Shown in pieces: positions 37,331 through 51,699 of a stretch of 64,000 nucleotides of DNA; positions within the stretch are counted from its first letter, which is position 1, and each line of letters starts with the position of its first letter. The position numbers were made by a program, and so were the translations under genes. The notes under the pieces are model-generated. The model ran no database searches. It was not told the DNA's origin and was given only the letters and a program-made list of their open reading frames with translations. Origin of the DNA: Homarus americanus (lineage: Eukaryota > Arthropoda > Malacostraca > Decapoda > Nephropidae); the NCBI RefSeq assembly GCF_018991925.1, contig NW_024724368.1, positions 783,596 through 847,595 on the forward strand. Direction: 5' to 3'.

Positions 37331-37500
37331 ACTGTGTGTATATATATATATACACCTTCCACAAAATTTAAAGAAAGAGCACTCCAATTTGAAACCAACA
37401 AAAATGACGAGAGACCTACGTACAGTACAAAGCCAAAATCAGGAAAAAAAAATGTGAAATGAAAATATACCGGGGGTATTTACCTTAATTTAGATGAGCC

Positions 37501-37925
37501 TTAGTGCGAAAAACACAACAATTCACAGGAAGCCACATCACAAACGGATGACCTTACTTTATACTGACGCAAGGCTTCCATAATGAGGAGGTCCGTCTCA
37601 CAGTTGCTCCTGCCAAGAACTGAGAAATCAGACGGTGTAAACGGGTGGTCATGTTGGTGGGCGTGGTTACAGATAACTGAATGTGGTGGTTGTGTGATTA
37701 ACTGGACTGTTCGGACGGAGCGGCCCAAGTGTTCATGGATGCGAGTTATCAAATGTCTTTTTGTTTTACCTGTATATGCTGCCCTACAGCTAGCACACGT
37801 AAATTGATAAACAACTGAGGATTGCAGGTGTGTGGGTATGGTGACTTTAATTTTAAATAATTCTTTAATTGAACTCTGGGTTTTGAAGACTAGTCTAAAA
37901 GAAATTGGTGGATATACTGTAATTC
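37501..37925 (-). mobile_element. Penelope-like element, GIY-YIG endonuclease end
   Basis: The - strand carries RLVFKTQSSIKELFKIKV (37890-37835), then SVVYQFTCASCRAAYTGKTK (near 37815-37757), then RHLITRIHEHLGRSVRTVQL and PPHSVICNHAHQHDHPFTPS, ending at 37501. This is the C-terminal GIY-YIG nuclease of Penelope-like elements: Y-x-F-x-C-x-x-C-x-x-x-Y-x-GKT-x-R-x-L-x-x-R-x-x-EHLG is the diagnostic string (family knowledge). The usual YIGKT reads YTGKT. Upstream coding sequence is broken (LKKLFNELQYIHQFLLD then a stop), and no RT is seen. Sequence at 38007-38192 upstream on the - strand looks like its terminal repeat. Confidence 0.8.
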
Positions 37926-38006
37926 ATTGAAAAGCTTCTTAAGTTTGTTTCTAAGGGTGTAACTGAGTGGGTCTGTGTAAGAGATGGTGAAATAGATAGA
38001 ATATTT

Positions 38007-38312
<306 letters not shown>

Positions 38313-38399
38313 TGTTTGTCCATATATATATATACAGCTAATGAAGAAGGAGGAGGAGGAGGGGATGACACTTCTACACCATAACGAGATAAGCCAAGG

Positions 38400-39260
38400 G
38401 AATTCTTACCTCTCCCCTATTCCCTCTCTCTCCTTTCCCGGCCCTTCCCCTTCCTACTTACCCCTTCTCCTTCCGCCTCTTACAACCACTCCCCTTTCCC
38501 TTACCTTTGTTCATCTCCTCCCACCTCACCCTCCACATGCCTCCCTTTCCTCCCCCAAAGTACCCCCTCCCTTTCCTCCTCTAGAGTACCTCCTCCCTTT
38601 CCTCCCCCAAAGTACCCCCTCCCCTTCGCCTACATATCTTTATTTTTCCCTCCCGCCTCTCCCTTCCCCTGCCTCGCCTTCCCCCGCTCCTCTTTCACAG
38701 CTAACCGTGGCTAACCCAGTGCACAGATCCGGAGAGTATTATGAAGTCTTAGCGCCAAATCCTTGTGATCGGAAGACTCGCTTCGCCGGGGGACGAGGCT
38801 GATGAACATAGCCTGAACTGGAAAGAAAGTGGGCGTGGAAAGAGGGGAATAGAGAAGGGAGGATGGAAGAAATGGAGGAAGGATGGGGCAGGAAAAGGAG
38901 AAGAAATGAAAGAAGAGTGGAGGAGGGAGGAGGGAAGGAATGGAGGAAATGATGGGAAGGAATAAGGGAAGGAATGGGAGAAGGATGGAGGATGCAGGCA
39001 GGAAGAAATAAAGGACGGATAAGAGAGAAAGGAGGGAAGGATGCCGAACGTAATAAATAGTGAAGGATAGGGAAGGAAGAGGAAACATGGAGAAAGAATT
39101 GAGGATGGAGAAGGGATGAAATATAGGAAGGATAGGGAAAGAAGGAAGAAAATGAGGTAGAAGGAAAAAAAAAGAAGGAATAACGAAAGGGAAAGCAGGA
39201 GAGGGATAAAGTCTAAAGAAGAAAGAGAGAAAGGGCGAGAGAGAGAGAGAGAGAGAGCAT
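38400..39260. other. Polypyrimidine then polypurine block
   Basis: 38400-38700 is C/T-rich and 38810-39256 is A/G-rich on the same strand, separated by about 110 bp of mixed sequence. ORFs here are low-complexity. Confidence 0.85.
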
Positions 39261-39479
39261 GATAATAACCTTTACCATACAACAGGAACTTACGAACGAC
39301 CTGTGTCTAATCTTATGGTCATGGCGGACTAAGTAAAAGAAACACCAATGCGATAGAGTCTTATATTTATCTAAACAAAAAGAAGAAGAATGCACTGGAG
39401 GAGGTGTATGAACAGGGCCAGGTGTTTGGTATACTAATGGAGGTGTTTGGATAGTTTCGTAAATGACTTAGTTACTAAC

Positions 39480-39850
39480 CCTATGATAAATCCCTCCACC
39501 CACACCACCCTAATGATACCCACTCCTCCCATGACACATCCTTTCTCCGTCTCTTTTGACACATCCCCCCTCCATCACATGGCAACTTTCTCCAGTATCT
39601 CTCCATGACGCTTCCTCTCACCACCCATGACACCACTACACCACTATCCACTATTCTCCATGAAACCCCTGTACAGTAAGTACCCACATTGATACCATCT
39701 CAACCATTCCCTTGACACCCGCTCCTCCCATGACACCTCTATCCACCATCCCCCATAACACCTCTAACTACAATTCCCCATGACACCTCCAATCACCCCT
39801 TTGACACCCCCAACCAACCCCTTGACACCCCTTATGACTCTTTATGCCAG
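39480..39850. repeat. Degenerate CATGACACC repeat
   Basis: Irregular units with catgacacc(c/t)c and caccccctt-type spacers, C-rich. Confidence 0.6.
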
Positions 39851-40169
39851 CCTTCAACTTTAGTTTTCTTAAGACAAGGGCTTTTAATTAATTACACGTA
39901 TACATAAACAAGATATTCTCTCAACTATTCTGCCAGTCAGGAAGTCAGTCAGGTTTGGAATTCATAGAGCTGACGAAGCAGATAAACCAATTTGAAGCGA
40001 TAGCGGTAAATAAATAGATACTATGTGTAATACACCCAATAACTTATGTATAATATAGATAATATACTACACATGATCCACTCTGTTAAATACACTAAAC
40101 ACATTATGTATAATCCACCCGACATAATAAGTTAAATATCGTAAATATAATACTTTCAGTACATTATAC

Positions 40170-40300
40170 ATAATACACATATACACAATGTATAATACAT
40201 AGTACACTATGTATAATACACATAGTACGCTATGTATAATACACACGGACGCTATGTATAATACTCACGGACGCTATGTATAATACTCACAAAATATTAT
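40170..40300. repeat. About 24-bp tandem repeat
   Basis: Units of ctatgtataatacacatagt type, degenerating into ctatgtataatactcacgga, at least five copies. Confidence 0.85.
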
Positions 40301-40794
40301 GTGTAACACTAACAGCTTTTTTGTTTAGTTTAACACATTTATTGACAAAGCTTGTAGTACAGTTTGCCTATTCTGAGTAAATCAGTCAGGTCTTGACACT
40401 GAGGGTGGTATCACTTCTCACTGCCACGCAGGACAGAGGTTCATACACAAAGGAATATATCATATACATAAGAAGTATATACTGTATAGGTCAGATTCAT
40501 GTGGGTGATGTCACTGTTCACTGCCATGCAGGACATAGGTTCATATACATTGGAAGTTATATTCCAATTGCACACTACGTAAAAAATAGAAATAAGATGT
40601 GGAGTTGCCAGTTTGCCAAATATTTCTTTCTTTTCGTTTTTACTATTTATTCTGTTTTATTTTCCTAAATTTGTTCAACTTCCGGTTCCTTTTTTCTCTC
40701 CCTCAGCGGCTACCAGACGTTCTGCCTCACTGATTAATTGTCTGCCAGTTTTATCCCGAAACACTTTGGGAAAGAATATGTCAGCGTCACAGTG

Positions 40795-41040
40795 GTGGAG
40801 GGTGAGAAGGGAGGGTGAGGGAGGAAGAGAAAGAGGAAGAGGGAAAATGAGTGAACATGAAGAGGAGAAGGAGGAGAAGGTCGGTGAGTCAGAGGAATAA
40901 AGAGGAAAAGGAGGAGGGAGAGAAAGGGGAGGGAAGGTGAGTGAGAAGAAGGATGAGGAAGAGGGAGGGCGAGTATAAATGATGGAGGGTGTGAGAAAGA
41001 GGGAGGGTGAGAGAGAGGATAGAAAGTGAAAGAGGGTAGA
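40795..41040. other. Polypurine tract (+ strand)
   Basis: G/A-rich for about 245 bp (gagggaggaagagaaagagg-type). No gene recognised. Confidence 0.8.
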
Positions 41041-41189
41041 AAATATCGTCTCTTCTCTCTCAGTACCAAAGACATTTTCAACACAAACTATCACCATACG
41101 ATGACCTTCCTAAACAAAAGGTTCATCTATAATGTTTGCATCCATCTATATATATATATAAAACAAAGAAGTATGTCTGTGTGTTTGTT

Positions 41190-41227
<38 letters not shown>

Positions 41228-42539
41228 GTGAGATAGTGAGCGAATGTATCATTTGGTGGAAACGTCATGTTACAGTGTCTCGTGCATTAACACTGAGAAA
41301 ACGTTTGTTAAAAGAAGTCACTAATTCCTTAATTACTGTACTGAGAATAATTCCACGCATGGTCAAAACGAACTAAATTGACGGTGTTAATTCACTATAT
41401 AATGCTTCCTTGAAATTAAGAGATATCAAGTTTCTGCATTATGGACTCAGTTACGACCGGTGTAAATCATTTTAAACAAAGGATAAGTGTCCTGGTTGAA
41501 TACATAGAGAGAGCAAATAATAAAGAATAAGTGACAGTGATATAACGGCGAGAAAAAAATAGACAAACCAAAATGGAATAACGCTGCATGAACGAAAAAT
41601 TAACCCAAAACCTAGTATTTGAAATACTGTATACTGGAGGGGAAATACATGTTCCCAAGTCTTATTCATCTGGAGAAACACTGAAGACGGTGAACAGACA
41701 AGAAGTCCATTCTGCTTCTCAGGATTTGAGAGGGTTGGTGAGAACACTAAATATTGTATTGGATGAAGTATTACATTATGATGTGAGTGAACGGTGGTGA
41801 CTAGTACAGGATAGAGTGGATGGAGAGGCGACAAGGTAAGGATAGGTTGGAAGAGAACAAATAGATGAGGATAGCTTGTAAAGGGGACTATATGCTCAGG
41901 ATAACTACCAGTACTACACGGAAGTCCTGGGTAACGACAACTGCTACACGACAGCCCTGGGAAGAGACAATACGAGCCCCATACATCATGCACGAGGCTC
42001 CTACATATTGGATACTTCATTACCACGTCTCGTCTTCCCCTTTCTACGCTGTATCAACAATTCACATTGCCTCCTTCTATCTCCTCCTGTTTCGTACTTC
42101 CGTTCTCTTGTTTCTCTTCTCCTTTCCTCCTCTCACATCTTTCCTCCCTCGTTTTCTTCCTTCTTTTTTCTCTCCTCCCTCCCGCCCTTCGTCAATCATT
42201 CAGAAGTCTAGAAAGACGTTGATGTGTGGGAAATAATACTCCTGTGTGTTTTCCTCATTCCTCTTCTCGCTCCTCCACATATTCAATCCCCTCCTCCTAT
42301 CCATTTTCTTCATACTTATTCTTCTTCTTCTTCTTTCCCTTCATCCTCCACCTCCTCGCTCCAACAGCCACTCCCATATCAGGAAAAGTCGGAGGACACG
42401 GGGGATTTAGGACACATTTCCACATGTCATTGCGTTATAAGAAATGGTGGTGGTGAGAGTGACATGGAGTGGGTGTGAGTGGATGATAGAATGAGAGTCG
42501 ACGATGGAGTGAGAGTGGATATTTCTCACTCATTACGTC

Positions 42540-42780
42540 TCTTTTCAGTCATGTCATATATCTCTTATGTCACATTTCTACAGCAAAAAGTGACATAGTT
42601 CTCATGTTACTCATGTCATAATTCTTACATATGTCATGTCAGTTTTCTTACATAAACCATGTCGGTTTCTCAGTAAGTCATGCCGCATTTCTCAATAAAT
42701 CACGTCATGTTTCTTACGTGAGTCTTGTCATATTTTTAAATGAGCCATGTCATGTATTTTTATATCAATCATGTTATATA
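42540..42780. repeat. Degenerate ATGTCATATTTCTTA repeat
   Basis: About eight imperfect units of roughly 30 bp containing atgtcatatttctta or near variants, ending at repeat copy C. Confidence 0.65.
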
Positions 42781-43060
<280 letters not shown>

Positions 43061-43699
43061 ATTATATGGAATAAATTTACATCCTCATGAATTCTATTAT
43101 CAGAAAAATCATCATTGTCATATTTCTGTGTTCCTTATACTGAAGCTTCTCGCCTGTCTGGTACGAGAGGTGACTGGTAACCTGGTGCTGGGGGCTACCT
43201 CGCTTCACTTCACTTAGCGTAAGAAAACCAATTGCCGAGTGACCTGAGATGGTGGCAAAAGATTGTCATAAACAGGAAAAAGTGTGAAGTAAGAATCGAT
43301 GATTTCAGGCAAATTCTCCTTAAGTTCCCAGTTATCACTGAAGCAATTGTGAATAAGAGAGAAAAAAAGGTTAAATTAAAACGAAAGATAATAATTCTGG
43401 TATCATGGTGGAAATATTTTTTAGCGGTATTGATATCTTTTACTGTGAGGACTTTTTACTCATTTTGTGTAGACCAGTTATGTAACGATTCTCTTCCTAG
43501 GCCGTCTATCAATCAATCGGAGTACAGTCCTCATATCTGGACTGCTCACCGGCTAAGGTTCTCTGCTGGGTTCTCTGCTTAGCTCCACTGATTGGTTTCT
43601 GAGTCCCTAAACTTGGTCGACTATCTTGTGCCGTTAACTTGGTGGGCCAGAACAAAGATTAACTTAATGATGGTTGCCCTAGCCTATTCGATAGGAAAA

Positions 43700-44380
43700 C
43701 CTTACTTTTTTCTCCTCCTCCTTCTCCTCCTCCTCCCCTTCTTCTTTCTTTTCCTCTGCCTCTTCAACCATAACCTCCACCAGCCACCCCTCCTTGTCTA
43801 CCAACTTCTCCCTCCACCACCTTCACCAGAATCACTTCCCACTTTAGTACTTCCTCATCCACCTCCCTCATTCACCTCCAGTTCCCCGTCCTCTCCCTCC
43901 CCATCTATTACCTGCACTTCCTCCTCTCCTTTTCCACCTTAACCTCCACCATACAGAGAATGAGAAGAGTATATGGCAAAGAGATATGTGTAGGTTAGAA
44001 AGAGGTGTGTGTGTGTGTATGCATGGAAGAAAGTGTGTGTATGAGAGAAAAGTATGTTTACATTGGATAGAAGTGTGTGTGTACAAAGGAGAAAAGTGTG
44101 TATGTGTGGGAGAGAAGTGTGGGTACGTGGGAGCTGTTTGATATAAAAATTATATGTCCCTTCTTCTATTCTAGACTTCGACTTTCTTCCCTTCTCAGTC
44201 TTTCCTCTTCCTTCTATGGTCTATCCAATATCTCTTCCATTACTATTCATTCTTTCTACAACCCTTTCTATATCTCCCCCATTCCTCTTCTTACCTCCCT
44301 ATTCGGTCTCTCTCTTCTCCCCTTCCTTACTTCCCTTCTCTTCCTCCCCCCTTTCCTCTTCAATCCCTCACTCCGAGAGA
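43700..44380. other. Two polypyrimidine tracts
   Basis: 43700-43945 and 44155-44375 are C/T-rich; between them is a degenerate GTGTGTATG stretch. Other C/T-rich tracts are at 4590-4845 and 42050-42370. Confidence 0.8.
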
Positions 44381-44827
44381 GAAGTGGGGGAGAGAGGGAG
44401 AGGAGAGAAGAGAATTATAGGAGGATGAGAGAGAAGCAGAGGTTTACCGGTGCGAAAGGTAGTAAGTTACAACTATAAGAGGCAATAAGTTAGAGGTGTG
44501 AGAGGCAGTCTGTTAGAGGTGTGAGAGGCAGCAAGCTACAAATGTGTGAGAGCTGAAAGAGGAAACAGCGAGAGGTTACCATGGTAACCATCACGCCTCC
44601 GGGCATCACAGGTCAACATCAAAACAAAGATCAACAATTACATCCATACACGACACACTCTAGCTGATGAGTGGACTGATGTTGACACGTGCCGGTAAAT
44701 ATGCCCACTGACTCACACCAGCTTACAGAAAAGTCTACACATACACACATCACACACATACATGATACTTAAATGTGTACGTGTGAACAGGGAGTTATGA
44801 ATATGGAGAAAAATTTGATTATCACGC

Positions 44828-44959
<132 letters not shown>

Positions 44960-45701
44960 AGGTGCTCCTTGCCACACGATGATAATGAAATATCTTCATT
45001 TTCTCTGTGCTAAAAACCTTTTATTCTAGTGACAGTACCTTTTTTTGGTAAATTCTTTTCCATCTATTTTTTGTGAAGTCTTTTGTTTAAAGCAACAGTC
45101 GACAACTGTGTGTCTACTCTCAACTTGCATTTTTCTAACATTAAATGTGAAAATGTGCCACTGAACGAACGTATATAACAACCTTTTTCCTCCTAAGTAA
45201 AATTAAATTATTAATATTTTCAATTTAACTATTTCTAAAAAAAACATGAACCGAAGAAATTATTTTCAAGGTTATTCTTATTCTGAAGAAGTAAATTAAA
45301 CTGGATAAAACTGAATATAGAGCCGTTAGGGGTAGTGCGGATACAGCACACTGAATACTACGATATTCCCGTACACAAGGAAGCAGTGTGACGGCGACAT
45401 TTACACGGTACTTTCCCAAATGAAAAGTTAGGTATCCATTCACAGCCGGGGGGAGTTCAGGCACTCCAGGAGGGAAATAGCAACCCTTAGGACTGTAGTC
45501 AACTCTGTAGCCACTCGGCCCCTGCGTATATTGAGTATTTTTTTGGGGGGGGGGGACTTTAGGGGACTTTAGTTGACATAAGGACAAATTATTGATCAGT
45601 ATCCAGTCAATCATCAGGAGAGTAAACAAGTCACATACCACTAATTAGAGAGGTTGAACACTGGGTCTTGTAAGAGTACCTTTTCTCCAGTACCGTATGG
45701 T

Positions 45702-45730
<29 letters not shown>

Positions 45731-45734
<4 letters not shown>

Positions 45735-47482
45735 ATAATAATAATAATAATAACAAACGGCTTATTAATAGAGTTGGAGCCGGTGGCTGAAAATATACAA
45801 ACTTACATTTGATTTAGACATAATGATATGTGTTGAATACATTTACAGGGCTGTAAGGTAGATAAATCAGGAGTTTATTATCTCCTTGTAGCGATGAGTA
45901 GTCTGGTGCGGTGTTGTCCACTGAAACCCCCACAGTGCAGTCATCCACGTACTTCCACCTGTGAGGAGTGTCCGATAGAGCGTCGTTGATCAGGATGAGG
46001 AAGCACAGTGGTCCCATCTTGGTCTCCTGGGGAACACCGCAGGTGAGGTGTTGGAATGTGGAGACAGAACCCTGATACCTCACTGCCTGACGACGTCCAC
46101 TCAAGAAATCAGTGAGCCATGAGACCAGATTGGTGGGCAGCCCTAGTGAATGGCCTTGTTGATAACAGTGCAGTGATCAACAAGGTCAAAAGCCTTCCTG
46201 AAGTCAACAAAGGAAACGGTCAGTGATGTCTTACGTTTCTGCAGGTTTTTGTGCAGGAAATCCAGAAAACTAACTAAGCAGTGTGATGTAGAGGAGGCCC
46301 TCATATTGCTAAATTGCTGTGGATCAATTGACTGATTGATTCTAGCAAATGCCCACTCAAAACAAAGTCTTCACAGAGTAGACTGGGTATGGGGGTAATG
46401 GCAACTGACCTGAGGTCGTTAGGGGACTGTGGGGTGGTGACCTTGGGGATAGGGGTGAGAAATGCGGTTTTCCATTCATTAGGGCATTTGCTTTGTCTGA
46501 GGGAAGCATTAATAATAGAACAGAGGGGGGTGGCAAGTTTGACTGCAAACTCCTTGTATATTTTGATTGGGAGGTCAATTGGGGTCTTGGAGCGTTTGGA
46601 TTTAAATATCAGGAGTTTGTTGGCGATTTCAAATGGAGGGGGGGAGGGGGAAGGTAAGAAAGCTGGGAGGAGAGTGAGGTCAAGACTGGGTAGGGTATGA
46701 CATATGGTAGCAAAGTGGTTATTAATTATCTCAGATGCCTCCTCACTAGGTAAATGTGAGATGAAAGGAAGTGTGGGAGACTGACGGTTAAGACCGCAGA
46801 GATCTTTTACCTTGGAGTACCACTGACCGATGCCGACTTCCTTGAGGCCGTGCACTTTCCTGGGATAATAAGACTTCTTGGCCGACTTGATTTCCCTGAT
46901 GACCTGGTTATGTAGACTTTTGTACAGGCTGTTGTTGGTGTAGTATGCCTTGTTGCGCTGCTCAATAAGTCTTTTTATGCGAGGTGTAATCCACGGGACA
47001 TCATCGGGGTGGGTCCTCAGTGTCTTGGCTGGAAATAAGTGGTGGTAGGCTTTGGTGATAGTGTCCAGGTAATTATCCCACTTGTTCTGCACATCGTCTA
47101 ACGTGATCACTTCAGTCCAGGGATACCGGGTCACCCATTGTCCGAAACGCCGCATGGCAGAGTAAGGGGTAGGTCGGTAAGTCCTGGTGGCAACTGGCGG
47201 TCGTGAGATGGTGGGTGTAGGTGACCACAGTAGGGACAGGTGGGGGCTGCGCCCCATGGGAGGCAGCTGCTGGGGGGGAAGGTAGTGGTTGCCGAGATCA
47301 GTCATGATGAGGTCCAGGGTGGCATTCCCATGTGTGGGAAAGTCAACTATTTGTGCAAGGTGGAGGTGTTGGGTGATGTCACTGATGTCTAACTCATTAA
47401 AGTCACCGCATATCACTAGTTTAGCACATGGAAATCTGGATCTCAGGGAGTCAGCAGAGTCTATTATATGAATGAAAATCAA
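45731..47482 (-). mobile_element. LINE (CR1/Jockey-like) with endonuclease C-terminus, RT and ATT tail
   Basis: This is the longest LINE copy. The - strand frame 47482-46301 (393 codons) starts within the APE-type endonuclease (LVICGDFNELDIS, ATLDLIMTDL), runs through a linker (VPWITPRIKRLIEQRNKAYY) and enters reverse transcriptase (CPNEWKTAFLTPIPK). A frameshift near 46300 leads into RT motif A (SFVDFRKAFDLVDH, about 46230-46170). The frame 46104-45814 then has GVPQETKMGPLCFLILINDA and motif C (KYVDDCTVGVSVD). Both catalytic aspartate motifs remain. Directly after motif C the sequence jumps to the family 3'UTR and a (TTA)n tail at 45731-45752, so the thumb and C-terminal region are deleted. 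The 5' part (ORF1, endonuclease start) is missing. It matches the 3' ends at 1.95 and 14.6 kb. The clade name is an inference. Confidence 0.85.
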
Positions 47483-48900
47483 TAACAGTGACGTTCAAGA
47501 TAATGGCTTGAAATGAATGATAATGGCGTCAAGGAAATTAGTCAATATACATGACACGGACGTTAAATTGATGAGTCGAAATAAATAACAATACCGTCAA
47601 CATGACAGAGACGTCAAGATAGTGAGATGAAATCAATGATAATGTGACATCAGGATGACAGGTCAAAATCTAACACAGATACGTCAGAAATCAAAGAGAT
47701 AGACTGTCGATATAGTGAGATGAAATGAATAACAGTGACGAGGTATGCTTCACATGGATGGGTATGTCAGGAGATGAGGAACAATCACATTGTTTCAAAA
47801 ATTAGGGGTTGAAGAGTAATCACCGCCATGCGATAATCAGTGGGCTAGAACCAATCACAGCTGACGTGAAAATCAGCAAATAAAATTCTGTCATAATGGA
47901 GAGATGATTATAGTTAATCACATAAACAGGAACGTACATGAGTGCATTATTATCAACAATGATAAAAAACACAATATTTACCGTAATAATGTAATATATT
48001 AGACGGATTTAAAATGGAGTCCAGTTGACGTGAAAATCCATCTATAAAAATAAAACCTGATAAATTGAAGATTAAAGTTAATGTAATGACACGGACATAT
48101 GCAATTCACTGTCAATTGCAATAAAAAATAAATAAATATTTACGATAAAAATGTAATAAAGTCGAAGGATTATCATTTAAGATCCAACTAAGTCATCTAC
48201 GGTGAACTGACACAAAGACAATAAATCACATTGAAAAAAAAATGATTAAAACATTCACGAGGATGTGTAGATGAAGTATCATAATGAAACTGATAAGTAA
48301 AACGAAGAAAAGTCTCTGAATGATGTATAATGAAGTGGCACGAAATGAAAAATCCTGTATAGTATAAAAGAGACGATATAATAGAAATGAAAAAGTCGAC
48401 ATTTACATATAGCTCCCAGTTATTGACTCCTGCAACGTCAATAAAAAAGGACGAATTCTAAATTAGTTTGTATTTCTCAGGTCAAGTTACCAAAAAGTAG
48501 AAATACAGATACTATAATTTCCATACGGTAACAACACAATAAATATACTCCCTTTACATGAACGTGATAGTTAAGTACATAGGCGTTAACCTATGACTGA
48601 TTCCTCAACCTAGATATGATAGATATTCTCATACAATTTATCCAAAGTGCCTTGAGCTATAGGCAATAAAAATGTATACGGTAAAAATCTATACAGTAAA
48701 AAAGCTGCACTCCTGTAAAACATTCATCACTGTAAGAGCTCTTCCCTCCCTCCATCTCTCAATCCCTCCCTCACTCCCTCTGCTCTTGTGTTCAGCTCTC
48801 GTTCACATGAACTCCGGATCACAACAACACTAACACATTTTTAAGTCCTTTTCAGATCTTTCAGTCGTATTTTTTTTTTAGGGTGAGGTAACGTCACAAA
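47483..48900. other. AT-rich gap with weak repeats
   Basis: 47483-47740 shows drifting gacgtcaagatagtgagatg-like units; the rest is featureless. Confidence 0.5.
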
Positions 48901-48980
48901 AGGGCGTGGCTGGCTGAGCTCCCCAGCCATGCCACGAGTCGGACCCAGCCGGAGTATGGACCCAGATATATCGAAAAAGT

Positions 48981-49733
<753 letters not shown>

Positions 49734-49779
49734 TATATCTCGCCATCACATTTTGGCGGGAAAACCAATACCGCCCCTC

Positions 49780-50640
49780 GGAAGCCATACCCCGGCGTCT
49801 TCCTATGCACCCTCCCCCCCTCTGGGAGAGAAAATTTACCTCACTACTTTACTCCTTACCAAGGACTAGTATTTTATCCTTGCTCCTTACCACATCATTG
49901 ATAATTATGACAACTCTTCTAGAACTTCAAAGCATATCACTCAGAGAACTTCCTCATAACGTGAGGAAATTTAAAGAAAACACTCCAGGGGTTACAGGCA
50001 TAACAAGAAACAGGCTATTAAACGTACCCGAGAAAGTACTGGAAGCACTGCTTAGTATCTACAATGCCTTCCGAGCTGTGGTATATTTTCCAGAGACACT
50101 CAAAAGAGCCAAAATAATATTTATTCCAAAAGATGAAAAAGACATACAAATCATACTAAATTATAGACCCACATCACTATTGGAGATGACAGGAAAACTC
50201 CTGCAAAAAATAATAATCGCAAAGACTATTGAAATTTCATGTAAGCAGAGAAAAAAAAGGTCAGACAGAGACACCCATACATCTATTGCTACAATCACTG
50301 AAATTATAGCCCCAAAAAGAAAAAAATCAAGTAAACGTAATACTTAGATACGTGGCAAAAGCTTTTGACAAAGTCTTGTATCTCGGTTTACAAATTAAAC
50401 CTCTAAAATTAGGTCTCCCTCCCAAAATCGAAAACAAATATTATGTAGCTATCTTGACAGTAGAACTGCCTGAATACAACTAGGAAATAACAGGGCAACC
50501 GATTGAGTTGGAAAGTGGAGTTCCCCAGGGAAGATGCCTGTCACCCATACTTTACACAATATACTATCACGGGTGGTTAAAAAGTATGGTTAACTAATTA
50601 AATAGGTACTTAAACAGGATATACAAAACTCTAAACTTCA
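49780..50640 (+). mobile_element. LINE reverse transcriptase fragment (Jockey/CR1-like)
   Basis: The + frame from about 49780 to 50347 contains GVTGITRNRLLNVPEKVLEA, then FPETLKRAKIIFIPKDEKD, NYRPTSLLEMTGKLLQKII and DTHTSIATITEIIAPKRK. These are the first RT blocks of Jockey/CR1-type LINEs. After a frameshift come motif A as VAKAFDKVLYLGLQ, where the Asp that should precede the VAKAFD block reads Tyr, and then ELESGVPQGRCLSPILYTIY (50505-50570). The catalytic motif C is lost by about 50600. The ORF's apparent start inside (ATT)n is an artefact. It is a different family from the 45.7-kb LINE. Confidence 0.75.
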
Positions 50641-51029
50641 CTAATACTAAAAATTACACTGATGTCGATATCCTGACCACCCAACAGAGCCTGATGGAAT
50701 CCCAGCCGAGGTGTACAAAGCAGGGGGACCTCTGTTTACCAGCCGAATCCACTATCTCTTCTAAAATATAATTATAGGAGAAGGAGGAAATCTGCCAGAA
50801 TCTCAATGTAGCTTTAAAACCATAATGTGGAACCACTGTCACGATCTTTGCTACCTGCCAGATACAGGAAAAGTGCAGAGAACAACGTCGTGACTTGTAC
50901 ACACGCCAATAAAATTATGTTAACCCTCACAGCTTCAAACAATGACACAATATAACAAACTGGGCGAAATATTATGAAAATGAGTGTTTCACATTAGTTA
51001 TTTCTCTCATTAAAAGTTTATATATCAAC

Positions 51030-51245
51030 AATATTTGTATCTTGGAGAGTAAAGCACGACCATGACCTCATTAACCGTGGAAATGTGCGGCAGCTTGGCA
51101 TCCCCAAGTCAACTGTAGCGAAGTGGATTCGGCGCAGCTTGGAGACTGGCACGACGAACAACAGGCCTCGGAGCAAGAGTCCGCAATGCACATCTCGGGA
51201 AGATGACCAGGTATTCATATTGATAAAGTCAGGAAATAGCTGAAA
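51030..51245 (+). pseudogene. Tc1/mariner transposase N-terminal piece
   Basis: The + strand reads DLINRGNVRQLGIPKSTVAK then WIRRSLETGTTNNRPRSKSP and TSREDDQVFILIKSG. This is the helix-turn-helix, the PR-rich hook and the start of the second DNA-binding helix of a Tc1-like transposase. It is cut at about 51245, where a LINE fragment starts. The sequence differs from the 3.3-kb piece. Confidence 0.65.
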
Positions 51246-51259
51246 TACTAACATACTTC

Positions 51260-51540
51260 ATCATTTACGACATTTATATGTTTTCCTTCATCTCTGGATC
51301 AGTCAATACTGGCGACCATTGACGCCAGTCCATTTGCCTGACAATGATAAAGTCAATTAGATGTTTGGATCGTGGGTGTTGCCAAGATCCCTTGAACTTG
51401 TTGTCCTGCCTAAAGAAGGTGTTGGTGATAGTAAGGTTGTATTCAGCACACTTGCTGAGTAGGAGTAGGCCGTTCAGATTACACACGCCTACTCCGTTTC
51501 TTCGTATGTCAGCATCTCTGCTAACTTTGGCATTAACACA
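51260..51540 (-). mobile_element. RTE-like LINE endonuclease fragment
   Basis: The - strand reads RDADIRRNGVGVCNLNGLLL, then LSKCAEYNLTITNTFFRQDN, KFKGSWQHPRSKHLIDFIIV and RQMDWRQWSPVLTD. This is the same endonuclease block as at 5.8-6.1 kb (RDANIWQRTIG, NGLLLLSKCPTHNITITNT), at roughly 65-75% identity by eye. It interrupts a Tc1-like transposase and is flanked by (CA)n at 51538-51566. Confidence 0.8.
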
Positions 51541-51574
51541 CACACGCACACACACACACACACACAACACCAGC

Positions 51575-51690
51575 GTTCATGGACACTGCGATTGCCCGAG
51601 ATGCCCTTCAGCAACCAGACCTTGACATGACAGCTGCCAACACAGTCAGTAATGGCGTGTTGAAAAGGCCCAGGACACAGGAGTAAAGCA
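51575..51690 (+). pseudogene. Tc1/mariner transposase, possible continuation
   Basis: The + strand reads AIARDALQQPDLDMTAANTV then SNGVLKRPRTQE, resembling the second DNA-binding segment of Tc1-like transposases, where T-V-x-N-R-L is expected and here is S-N-G-V. It could be the other side of the same insertion as the 51030 piece. No DDE catalytic region. Confidence 0.4.
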
Positions 51691-51699
51691 GAATTTAAA

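Noticed and set aside
38749..39282. A 177-codon - strand S/L/F-rich ORF resembling a membrane protein
   Set aside because: It is the complement of a polypurine tract with no conserved pattern. The same applies to ORFs at 12350-12906 and 40675-41097.
46389..46700. A 103-codon + strand ORF
   Set aside because: Antisense to the LINE RT frame on the - strand.
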